Source: Persephonella sp.
GTDB lineage: Bacteria > Aquificota > Aquificia > Aquificales > Hydrogenothermaceae
Direction: 5' to 3'
DNA length: 9,380 bases
NCBI GenBank assembly: GCA_027058925.1
Contig: JALTAS010000164.1
Location: forward strand, 1 to 9,380
The first letter of the stretch is position 1. Each line of letters begins with the position of its first letter. Below are positions 1-7,084 of the stretch, in pieces. Below the pieces are notes generated by a model that worked only from the letters and a program-made list of their open reading frames with translations, was not told where the DNA came from and searched no databases. The position numbers and the translations under genes were made by a program.

Positions 1-1024
1 GGGAGAGGCAGGTGAGTTTTACATAATATGCAACTCACAGATCAAAGATCCAAAAGATTTTGGGAGAAAGCTAAAGACAGATCTGGAAAAAATAAGGATA
101 GGCTCAGAACTCAAGATAAAGCTGAAAATATCTGTTGGAATTCTTGAGATGAAAGACAGTTTAGAAAGCGGAGAGATCAGCAAAATTATCGCCCATATTA
201 TTGAAAAATCAAAAAACAGCCCTGAGGATATACTGTTTTACGATCACAAAAAGATGGTTGGAGAGTTTTCAAAAGAGATATCTGAGGTTAACAAAAACAT
301 ATCAATTGTTGAGGAAGCATTCAGAGAGAAAAGGATTGATCTTTTTTTCCAGCCTATAATAGAGATAAAATCAGGAAAAACAGCATATCTTGAATCCCTT
401 GCAAGGATAAAGAAAAATGGAAGCTACATCCCTGCAGGTGCTTTTATTGATGTGATTTACGATCTTAACCTTGAAATTCATCTTGATATTGAAGTCTTAA
501 AAAGAATATACATATATTCTGATCTAATAAAAAAAGTTACAGACACAGTTTTTATAAATGTCAGCCCAAGCTCTATATCATCTTCCCACTATATAAAGAT
601 CTTTCTGGAGGAGATGAAAAAGATCAACAAAAAAGGATTAAAGGTAATTCTTGAACTGACTGAGCAGTCATTTTTGGAAAATATGGAGCTTATCCAGTTT
701 TTAAAGGAAAATTACGGTTTTTCCTTTGCTGTTGATGATTTTGGAACAGGATACTCATCAATAAGGACAGTGTATGACCTTTCTGATATAGGGGCGATCA
801 GATACCTTAAGATAGATGGATCAATGATCAAAAACCTGCATAAATCAGATAAAAATATAAAACCTATTGAGACTATAGCATCGTTTGCAAAAACTTTGAA
901 CCTTAAAACCGTTGCTGAGTTTGTTGAAAATGAAAAGATTTCTCTGATATTAAAGGATATAGGGATAGATTACGGTCAGGGTTATTACTACCATAAACCA
1001 GAACATATAAAGAACATGGTGTGA
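1..1024 (+). CDS. GGDEF-EAL protein, 5'-truncated by the window: degenerate GGDEF and intact EAL c-di-GMP phosphodiesterase
   Basis: The frame is open from base 2, so the gene begins before the window and the ATG at 149 is internal; 340 complete codons are visible. Bases 2-270 encode the back half of a GGDEF domain: GEAGEFYII at the signature position (EAGEF where GGDEF is expected), then KISVGILE and a helix ending in the FYDHK strand. The signature Asp is lost, so diguanylate cyclase activity is unlikely. The EAL domain runs from about base 290 to the end. Its motif is ESLAR (392-406), and the family's metal and catalytic residues are all seen: Asn in FINVSP, Glu in LELTEQ, both Asp in VDDFGTGYSS, Lys in YLKIDGS, Glu in VAEFVE and Gln in YGQGYY. 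It therefore probably hydrolyses c-di-GMP to pGpG, with the GGDEF relic as a possible GTP-sensing or dimerisation module. Upstream sensory domains cannot be seen. The stop overlaps the downstream PilZ gene. Confidence 0.93.
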   Translation, partial: GEAGEFYIICNSQIKDPKDFGRKLKTDLEKIRIGSELKIKLKISVGILEMKDSLESGEISKIIAHIIEKSKNSPEDILFYDHKKMVGEFSKEISEVNKNISIVEEAFREKRIDLFFQPIIEIKSGKTAYLESLARIKKNGSYIPAGAFIDVIYDLNLEIHLDIEVLKRIYIYSDLIKKVTDTVFINVSPSSISSSHYIKIFLEEMKKINKKGLKVILELTEQSFLENMELIQFLKENYGFSFAVDDFGTGYSSIRTVYDLSDIGAIRYLKIDGSMIKNLHKSDKNIKPIETIASFAKTLNLKTVAEFVENEKISLILKDIGIDYGQGYYYHKPEHIKNMV

Positions 1025-2118
1025 AAATGATTGATCAGGACTTAAGCAGTCTCTACAGATCTTTATCTGTGGAAAAAAGCTTTTTTGAAAATTACAGGGA
1101 AACCTTTGTTGAAAGCTTTCTAAAATATTTTAAGAAAGTCTCAAGAATGGAACTACCTGAAGAAAAGATAAAAGGCCTTTCTGAAGGCCTGTACAAGAGG
1201 CTTTTCAGCTTTAAGGGAAATCCTCTTGATGAACTTTATTCTTTAGGTCTTAAAATGTACGAAACAAAAGTGGATATAAGAGCAATTCTTTCCAAAGTAT
1301 TTATGGTAATGGCAAAGGATTTTCTTGAATATCTTATTCAGAAAGAAAAGGATATCCTGTTTCTAAAAAACTACTTAACACTTGTTGAAGCTTATCTTGT
1401 TACGCTTGATAGGGCAAACACAGATTATGTTGAATCTCTTCAGGAAAAACTGTCTAAAATAATTGATGAGAAAAAAGCTGATGAAACAGAAAGCATTATA
1501 GACATTCTGAGGGTCAAAAAGGACAACATAAAGGTTATAGATTATTTTTATGAGGTTCCTGTTACCTGCAGTTCAAAACTCCTGCGGATTGAAGGAAGAA
1601 ATGTGTTCCTTGATGTATCAAAATGTATAAACAAGATATTTGAAAAGGAGCATTATGTTTTTGTAAAAATTGAAGGTCTGAGTAAAACTATAAAAGGAAA
1701 AGTTGAAGAGATCAGTTACGATAGAGGTATACTTGTTTTAACCGACTTTGAGTATGCTCCTGTTCCTCAGGAAAAGAGAAAATACATAAGGGTAAGGCTT
1801 TCTGAAAAAATCCCTGTCATCCTTACAAGAGGGACAAAGGAGTTTAAAGGACTGATAGATGATATATCTATAGGGGGACTGGGGATTTTCCTGACAGACA
1901 TAGAGGGTCTTGAGGAAGGGATCTATGTTGATATTATTTTTGTATTAGACGGATACACAATTGATGTGCTTGGACAGATAAGATACCTTTCTCCCTTAGG
2001 AAGGGTAACAAGAGCCGGTATTAAGTTTATGAACCTTACAGCAAGAGATGAGGAAATTATTGGTGAGTTTGTAACAAAAAGGCAGTTTGAGATACTGAAA
2101 AAATTAAGGCAGTTATGA
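1021..2118 (+). CDS. PilZ-domain c-di-GMP receptor with an unrecognised helical N-terminal domain
   Basis: Residues about 250-350 form a PilZ domain with both c-di-GMP-binding motifs: RKYIR (R253, R257; the RxxxR motif) and DISIGG (D281, S283, G286; the D/NxSxxG motif). Residues about 173-248 are beta-rich and sit where YcgR-type proteins carry their N-terminal barrel, so a YcgR-like arrangement is likely. Residues 1-150 are predicted helical, with no signal peptide or membrane segment; I do not recognise this part, though a globin-like or four-helix sensor fold is possible. The protein should be a cytoplasmic c-di-GMP effector, for example on motility or surface behaviour, but the target is not shown. 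Its GTG start overlaps the EAL gene stop (GTGA), implying translational coupling; ATG at 1027 is an equally possible start, and neither has a clear Shine-Dalgarno. Pairing with a phosphodiesterase gene suggests enzyme and receptor act locally. Confidence 0.88.
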   Translation: MKMIDQDLSSLYRSLSVEKSFFENYRETFVESFLKYFKKVSRMELPEEKIKGLSEGLYKRLFSFKGNPLDELYSLGLKMYETKVDIRAILSKVFMVMAKDFLEYLIQKEKDILFLKNYLTLVEAYLVTLDRANTDYVESLQEKLSKIIDEKKADETESIIDILRVKKDNIKVIDYFYEVPVTCSSKLLRIEGRNVFLDVSKCINKIFEKEHYVFVKIEGLSKTIKGKVEEISYDRGILVLTDFEYAPVPQEKRKYIRVRLSEKIPVILTRGTKEFKGLIDDISIGGLGIFLTDIEGLEEGIYVDIIFVLDGYTIDVLGQIRYLSPLGRVTRAGIKFMNLTARDEEIIGEFVTKRQFEILKKLRQL

Positions 2119-2163
2119 GATTTTTCACAAAAAATATATCCCTGATCCTGTAAAATCTAATGT

Positions 2164-2958
2164 ATGGATCTGAAAATTTGTAGTTTTAATGTCAACTCTA
2201 TAAGGGCAAGGAAGGATCTTATTATCAGGTGGCTTTCTGAAAAGGAAAAAGATATAGACCTCCTGTGTTTTCAGGAAATAAAAACTGAAGAAAATAATTT
2301 TCCACATGAAGATTTTGAAAAGTTAGGATACAGATCGGTTGTTTACGGTCAGAAAGGATATAACGGTGTAGCCGTTTTATCAAGAAAAGAGGTATCTGAG
2401 ATGATAAAAGGGATCGGTGATGAATATTTTGATCAGCAAAAAAGAGTTCTGTCTGTTAAAATAGATAATCTTTGGATAATCAATGTTTACGCCCCTCACG
2501 GCGACCTGAGAGGAGAAGAAAAGTATTACTATAAACTGGATTGGTACAGAACTTTTATCAGTTTTTTAGATAAAAACTTCAATCCAGATCAGAAGATCGT
2601 AATGGTTGGGGATTTTAATGTCGCAGTTGAAGATATTGATTTATGGGATCCTGAAATTTTAAAAGACAGCATAGGAACAATGCCTGAAGAAAGAGAGCTT
2701 TTTAAGAAGATCTTAAACTGGGGTTTTTACGACTGTTTCAGGTATCTTTATCCTGATAAAAAACAGTTCACATGGTGGGATTATATCGGCGGGGCTGTAT
2801 GGAAAGATGAAGGAATGAGGATTGATTACATTCTTGCAACAAAACCTGTTATTCCTCACCTGAAAGATGTTTATGTTGATATGTGGACAAGAAGAAGAAG
2901 ATCTCCAAAACCTTCAGATCATGCACCTGTTATAGCTGTGTTTGGGGATTTATTATGA
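2164..2958 (+). CDS. xthA: Exodeoxyribonuclease III (AP endonuclease, XthA/ExoA family)
   Basis: This is an Mg-dependent 3'-5' exonuclease and apurinic/apyrimidinic endonuclease of base-excision repair, acting in the cytoplasm. At 264 residues it matches the usual family length. The full active-site set is visible in order: SFNVNSIR (N9, N11), CFQEIK (E38), VYAPHGD (Y109), VGDFNVA (D150, N152), MRIDYIL (D221) and PSDHAPV (D252, H253). It is closer in pattern to the XthA/ExoA branch than to other EEP-family phosphatases. The start at 2164 is set by similarity of MDLKICSFNVNSIR to family N-termini; no convincing Shine-Dalgarno precedes it. A 45-base gap separates it from the PilZ gene, and its stop overlaps the next start as ATGA. 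Confidence 0.95.
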   Translation: MDLKICSFNVNSIRARKDLIIRWLSEKEKDIDLLCFQEIKTEENNFPHEDFEKLGYRSVVYGQKGYNGVAVLSRKEVSEMIKGIGDEYFDQQKRVLSVKIDNLWIINVYAPHGDLRGEEKYYYKLDWYRTFISFLDKNFNPDQKIVMVGDFNVAVEDIDLWDPEILKDSIGTMPEERELFKKILNWGFYDCFRYLYPDKKQFTWWDYIGGAVWKDEGMRIDYILATKPVIPHLKDVYVDMWTRRRRSPKPSDHAPVIAVFGDLL

Positions 2959-4250
2959 GTTTTCTTCTTGAGGGTTTTCTGCAGGATCTAAAAATAGAGG
3001 AACAAAACCTGAAAGATTTCTTAGATGATTACAGATCCTTAAACAAAGCTATCGGTTCTTCGGAAAAAGACTACGACCAAATACTAACAGGATACGGTAC
3101 ACAGGAGTTAAAATTCACTATAGGTTTTCTTACTAATATCTTAAAAAATATTCAGAAAAAAGGCTATCAGGTGATAGATTCTGTTTTTGACAGCATTGAG
3201 CATTCAGGGAATTTTGATCTTTCTGTCTTTTTTGGAAACAGAATAATAGAAAGATTTTCATCAGATCAACAGGAGGATTTACTTATAAGGATATACACCT
3301 TAAGGAGAGTTCTAAACGCACTTTTAATCCTTGACGACAGAATAAACTATCTAAAATATCTGATATATTTTACAGACCAGGTTAGAGTTTTTTACCAGAA
3401 TTTTTCTGCTTTTATTAAAGAAAACTACAGAAATGCCACAGATTTTTACCAGTTTATGTACATATATGCACTGAAAATACATTCTGACGAGGAAAAGGCT
3501 CTCGGCTACTTAATAAAGGGATATAACCTGAAAAAATTTATGATTGAGGAGGAGATACTTTCCTATCCTGAAGAAAACAACATTTTCCAGATTATCAACA
3601 TTGTAGGCTCTTACCTTCAGATTGAGGATTCTTTCCTATCCCTTATCCTTGATATAGATGACTACATAAAAGAGTTTGTCCGTCAGATAAAAGATCTGAA
3701 AGAATACAGTCTGAAGAAACCATCAGTTTTAACACCATATCTCCAAAACCCATTCAAGAAGTATATAAACCAGTTCTTGACAAATATATACATTCTGGGA
3801 TTTGAACAGGAATACAAGGAGGTGGTAAATACACTGCCTGATGTTGTCTCAAAGGATCACAGGCTAATAATAAAAATAAATGAGATTCTTCTTAAAGAAA
3901 ATTTTAAAGAAAAAAAGCTAAAAGAGATAAAAAAAGAGATAGAGATAGCCTTTAATAATTTTTCTATAGAGAAAAAGGAAAGTGTTCTTTATGTATTTTA
4001 CAACGCTTATATATCAGTTTTTAAAGAAAACAAAGATGAGATAAAAAAATTAAAAGATGAAATAAAAAACAACATAAAAAAGCTTAAAAATCCTGTAAGT
4101 CTTAATGTTCCCCTGTTTCGGATTATGAATATCTTAGGTGAGAAGGAAAAGGCATTAAACCTGGCAAACGAAACAAAACAGAAAGCTTTAATAACAGGCA
4201 AAAAGTTTCTGGCAAATGCTGTAAATGATTACATACAGCTTGAATTTTGA
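2955..4250 (+). CDS. Uncharacterised helical protein coupled to xthA
   Basis: I do not recognise this 431-residue protein. I place the start at ATG 2955, which overlaps the xthA stop as ATGA and has a GGGGA ribosome-binding stretch at 2944-2948; an in-frame ATG at 2883 lies inside xthA and gives a Cys-rich out-of-frame segment that is not credible. The protein has no signal peptide and no clear membrane helix. It is rich in Lys, Glu, Ile, Leu, Tyr and Phe and looks almost wholly alpha-helical. Two very charged Lys/Glu stretches (about residues 313-333 and 356-379) could form coiled coils. The C-terminal 45 residues (from PLFRIMNILGE on) resemble a TPR-like helical hairpin, so an alpha-solenoid scaffold is possible. 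No catalytic motif is visible. Coupling to exonuclease III hints at a DNA-repair or nucleic-acid context, but this rests on position only. Confidence 0.85.
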   Translation: MSFLLEGFLQDLKIEEQNLKDFLDDYRSLNKAIGSSEKDYDQILTGYGTQELKFTIGFLTNILKNIQKKGYQVIDSVFDSIEHSGNFDLSVFFGNRIIERFSSDQQEDLLIRIYTLRRVLNALLILDDRINYLKYLIYFTDQVRVFYQNFSAFIKENYRNATDFYQFMYIYALKIHSDEEKALGYLIKGYNLKKFMIEEEILSYPEENNIFQIINIVGSYLQIEDSFLSLILDIDDYIKEFVRQIKDLKEYSLKKPSVLTPYLQNPFKKYINQFLTNIYILGFEQEYKEVVNTLPDVVSKDHRLIIKINEILLKENFKEKKLKEIKKEIEIAFNNFSIEKKESVLYVFYNAYISVFKENKDEIKKLKDEIKNNIKKLKNPVSLNVPLFRIMNILGEKEKALNLANETKQKALITGKKFLANAVNDYIQLEF

Positions 4251-4266
4251 TAAACTAAAATAAAAA

Positions 4267-4273
4267 AGGAGGG
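4267..4273 (+). promoter_or_regulatory. Strong ribosome binding site of the alpha/beta hydrolase gene
   Basis: AGGAGGG lies four bases before the ATG at 4278 and is the best Shine-Dalgarno in the left half of the window. It fixes the hydrolase start and suggests independent, efficient initiation, unlike the overlap-coupled genes upstream. Confidence 0.8.
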
Positions 4274-4277
4274 AAAA

Positions 4278-5039
4278 ATGAGGGTATTTGTTGAAAAAGC
4301 GGTTTTATTCCTCCATGCATTTCCTTTAAACAGCAAAATGTTCTGCGACCAGTTTAAAGCTCTTGAGAAAGAAGGTATCCCATACATAGCTGTTGATTAT
4401 CCCGGATTTGGAAATGAGAGAAACTTTCTTTCAGACTACACAATAGAAACACTGACCGATCTAATACTGGGAAAAATCAAGGATTTAGGTATAAAGAAAG
4501 TTATACCTGTTGGAGACTCAATGGGTGGGTACATTATGTTTGATATGTGGAGAAGATACAACGAGATAGTTGACGGTTTTGTTTTTGTCTCAACAAGGGC
4601 TGAAGCAGATACAGAAGAAGCAAAGAAGGGAAGATACGCAACAATTGACAGGATAAAAAAAGAAGGTAAAGATTTTCTGATTGATTTTATGCTTGAAGCT
4701 CAAACATCACCATCAACAAAAAAAGACAGCCAAAAGATGGAGAAACTCAGATGCATCATGAATGAGGCAACCGAGGAAGGAATTATAAAGGCATTAAAAG
4801 CCCTTGCAGACAGATCTGACAACACAGGGATTCTTCCCTCAATAAATGTTCCTGCTCTAGTTGTTGCAGGAACGGATGATGAAAAGGTTACCCCTCCGGA
4901 CATAGTCAAAAATATAGCTGACGGTATAAAAGGATCTGAGTTTGTAGTGCTTCCTGACAGTGCACACCTGCCACCTTTTGAAAATCCTGATGGTTTTAAC
5001 AGGGTTCTGATAGAGTTTATCAAAAATGTGTGGAGTTAA
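4278..5039 (+). CDS. Alpha/beta hydrolase (esterase/BioH/enol-lactonase-like)
   Basis: This 253-residue protein has a complete alpha/beta-hydrolase layout: oxyanion-hole loop FLHAFPLNSKMF (residues 11-22, with HA replacing the usual HG), strand and loop AVDYPGFG (38-45), nucleophile elbow GDSMGG (S81), acid loop AGTDDEKVTPP (D201, or D200) and catalytic His in PDSAHLPPFENP (H230). The segment of about residues 108-180 forms the cap. There is no signal peptide, so it is cytoplasmic. Family relatives include carboxylesterases, pimeloyl-ACP esterase BioH and 3-oxoadipate enol-lactonase; sequence alone does not decide the substrate, and no biotin or aromatic-degradation gene is adjacent. It follows the uncharacterised gene after 27 bases and is probably last in this run. 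Its stop overlaps that of the convergent kinase gene by four bases. Confidence 0.9.
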   Translation: MRVFVEKAVLFLHAFPLNSKMFCDQFKALEKEGIPYIAVDYPGFGNERNFLSDYTIETLTDLILGKIKDLGIKKVIPVGDSMGGYIMFDMWRRYNEIVDGFVFVSTRAEADTEEAKKGRYATIDRIKKEGKDFLIDFMLEAQTSPSTKKDSQKMEKLRCIMNEATEEGIIKALKALADRSDNTGILPSINVPALVVAGTDDEKVTPPDIVKNIADGIKGSEFVVLPDSAHLPPFENPDGFNRVLIEFIKNVWS

Positions 5040-7048
5040 TCTGTATTTAACTCTACTTTAAATAGAGCTCCATCTTCTGAAGGGAGCGCCTTTATGCTCC
5101 CTCCGTGTTTTTCAATAATATCTTTTGTTATTGCAAGTCCAAGACCTGAGCCTTTTGATTTTTTGGAGTAATAAGGGATAAACACCTTCTCCAGATCCTG
5201 AGGGGAGATACCTTTTCCATTGTCTTTAAAAAATATCTCCACCTTACCGTTTTCTTTAACTGCCTTTATCTTAAGAAAACCCTTGCCGTCTTTTACAGAC
5301 TCATAGCTGTTTTGTATTATGTTCAAAAATGCCTGTCTTATTAGCTTAGGATCAGCTTTTATTTTAATGTCTTCAGGAACATTGATCTTGATTTCAAAAC
5401 CTTCTGAACTGTAGCTGTTTTTTAGCTCATTTAGTATCTCAAGAAGGGGTATATCCTTAATGCTCAAATTTTTTTCTGTAGATGCAAACTGACCAAAATC
5501 TTTAACAAGCTTAGACAGATGATCAACCTCTGTAAATATAACATCAACAGACTTTTTCAGTATATCTGGAAACTTTGGGTTATTGTTTTCATATTGCCTT
5601 TTTATCCTTTCTGCAGAAAGCCTTATCGGTGTTAGAGGATTTTTTATCTCGTGCGCTATTCTCTGTGCTATCTCCCTCCATGCAAGAACCTTCTCTGCAG
5701 CAACTATCTCTGTTATGTCGTCAAATATAAGAACATAACCTTTTGCTGATATCTTTGTTATTTTCGCTATTATTATTTTTCCGTCAATGTTTATTGTCTG
5801 CTCTTTATCTATCTTTTGGGGATCAAGATTTATACTTCTCATAAATTCCTCAATATTTTTTCCTTTTAGCTTTTCTGCATCAATACCAAGTATCTGTGAT
5901 GCAGCTTTATTTATCTTCTCAATTTTTCCAAATCTGTCAGAATAGATAACCCCTGTGCTTGCATTCTCAAGGATAGCCTCAAGATACTCTTTGTTTGCTT
6001 TTAGATCCTTGTTGCTTCTTTGGAGTTGAAAGTAAAGGTTTTTTAGCTCATCAACCATGTGATTAAACTCTCCAATAAGAATTCCTATCTCATCGGGGGC
6101 TTTAACATCAACATGAACATTCAGATCCCCCTGAGCCAATCTTTTTGAGGCATCAACAAGTCTTTCTAGGGGGTAAGTAAGGTTTCTGACAACATACTGA
6201 CCGAACCACAGAGCTGCAAATATAACAAACATAGTGATTGTAAGCATTGTAACTATGTAAGAAACCCTTATCGGATTTTTGTAATATCTGAACTGGGAGT
6301 ATATGTCTGTTATGTAAGCTATCTCGTTTCTGTATTTTTCAAGAAGTGGAGGTAGTTTGTACTCAAAAACGATATATCTGTTTTTCTGGTAGTCTGTTAT
6401 ATACCTAAGGTAATACCTTCCTTTGTCTTCAAAGATGTATTTCCTTACTTTAAAATCAATGTCCTCAACGCTTTTTTTAGGTTTTCCGTATATCATTAAA
6501 GGTCTTTTATTTTTATCAAGAATGATCATTGAAACTATGTTGAACTTTTTGAAAGCTTCGTAAGGTGTTATCCTTTTGTTTTCAAGAAGATAAACAACCT
6601 CATCTAAAAAGTGGGAATACTCCCTTATGTTTTCCTCAGTTATTTTTTGAAGAACTTTCAGGGCATTTTCAACCTTACCGCTGAACCAAAGATTGGTTGC
6701 ATTTGATATCAAACTTATTGATGCAACAGAGAGTATCATTGCAGGGATAATAACCATTGATATAAGAATGAAAGAAAGTTTTCTTCTTAGTTTTCCGGTA
6801 TGTTCTTTTTTTTCAAAGAATAGCTTTATTAGATGTCTCAGAGATATGGCAAGGATAGCAAGAAAAAATACAACATCTATGTTTTTGATAATCAAAAATA
6901 TGTAAGGGTTAAAAACATCCTTTACCTTTGAGATCTCTTTGAAGATATAAAGATTTCCAACAATGAAAACAAAAACTATAACAGATATTATAAAAATATT
7001 ACGGCGTCTTCTTTGAAAGTCAGTGTAACTTCTGTCAAAATCTGTCAT
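5036..7048 (-). CDS. ntrY: NtrY-type membrane sensor histidine kinase
   Basis: The protein has 670 residues, a little shorter than typical NtrY. Hydrophobic segments lie at about residues 17-35, 49-70, 91-114 and 261-282. An extracytoplasmic sensor region of about 145 residues sits between the last two, followed by HAMP (283-338, with the NLTYPLERL start and DEIG motif) and PAS (about 351-450, ILENASTGVIYSD). The HisKA box is REIAQRIAHEIKNPLTP with phospho-acceptor H466. The ATPase domain has N box LNIIQNSYES, G1 DNGKGIS and G2 KGSGLGLAI. The HisKA sequence and four-helix layout are typical of NtrY (nitrogen or redox sensing in other bacteria). No NtrX or other response regulator is adjacent, so the partner is elsewhere. 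An in-frame TAA directly precedes the ATG, fixing the earliest start; the ribosome site is weak (AGGA 14 bases upstream). It follows the citryl-CoA lyase gene after 36 bases, probably co-transcribed. Confidence 0.9.
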   Translation of the reverse strand: MTDFDRSYTDFQRRRRNIFIISVIVFVFIVGNLYIFKEISKVKDVFNPYIFLIIKNIDVVFFLAILAISLRHLIKLFFEKKEHTGKLRRKLSFILISMVIIPAMILSVASISLISNATNLWFSGKVENALKVLQKITEENIREYSHFLDEVVYLLENKRITPYEAFKKFNIVSMIILDKNKRPLMIYGKPKKSVEDIDFKVRKYIFEDKGRYYLRYITDYQKNRYIVFEYKLPPLLEKYRNEIAYITDIYSQFRYYKNPIRVSYIVTMLTITMFVIFAALWFGQYVVRNLTYPLERLVDASKRLAQGDLNVHVDVKAPDEIGILIGEFNHMVDELKNLYFQLQRSNKDLKANKEYLEAILENASTGVIYSDRFGKIEKINKAASQILGIDAEKLKGKNIEEFMRSINLDPQKIDKEQTINIDGKIIIAKITKISAKGYVLIFDDITEIVAAEKVLAWREIAQRIAHEIKNPLTPIRLSAERIKRQYENNNPKFPDILKKSVDVIFTEVDHLSKLVKDFGQFASTEKNLSIKDIPLLEILNELKNSYSSEGFEIKINVPEDIKIKADPKLIRQAFLNIIQNSYESVKDGKGFLKIKAVKENGKVEIFFKDNGKGISPQDLEKVFIPYYSKKSKGSGLGLAITKDIIEKHGGSIKALPSEDGALFKVELNTD
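5081..5112 (+). terminator. Probable intrinsic terminator of the plus-strand gene run, inside the convergent kinase coding region
   Basis: AGGGAGC (5081-5087) and GCTCCCT (5096-5102) form a perfect 7-bp GC-rich stem with an 8-base loop. After a short CCGTG spacer there is a run of five T (5108-5112). It lies 42 bases past the hydrolase stop, within codons for the kinase C-terminus. The five-base gap between stem and T run weakens the call. The hairpin has no T run on the minus strand, so it would act only on plus-strand transcripts. Confidence 0.5.
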
Positions 7049-7084
7049 TTATCTAAAATTTATCCTGTTGTGGAAAGAGAGCAA

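Noticed and set aside
2125..2307. 60-residue minus-strand open frame across the xthA start
   Set aside because: No ribosome site, low-complexity Phe/Ile-rich product, and it overlaps conserved xthA codons.
2883..2954. In-frame upstream ATG giving the uncharacterised protein 24 more residues
   Set aside because: It lies in the well-conserved xthA 3' end in another frame, has no credible ribosome site and adds a Cys-rich stretch; the ATGA overlap start at 2955 is much better.
4700..5023. 107-residue minus-strand open frame
   Set aside because: Antisense shadow of the hydrolase C-terminal half, whose catalytic Asp and His lie in the plus-strand frame.
5051..5067. Small inverted repeat CTCTA/TAGAG after the hydrolase stop
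   Set aside because: Only five A+T-rich base pairs with no T run; the GC-rich hairpin at 5081-5102 is the better terminator.
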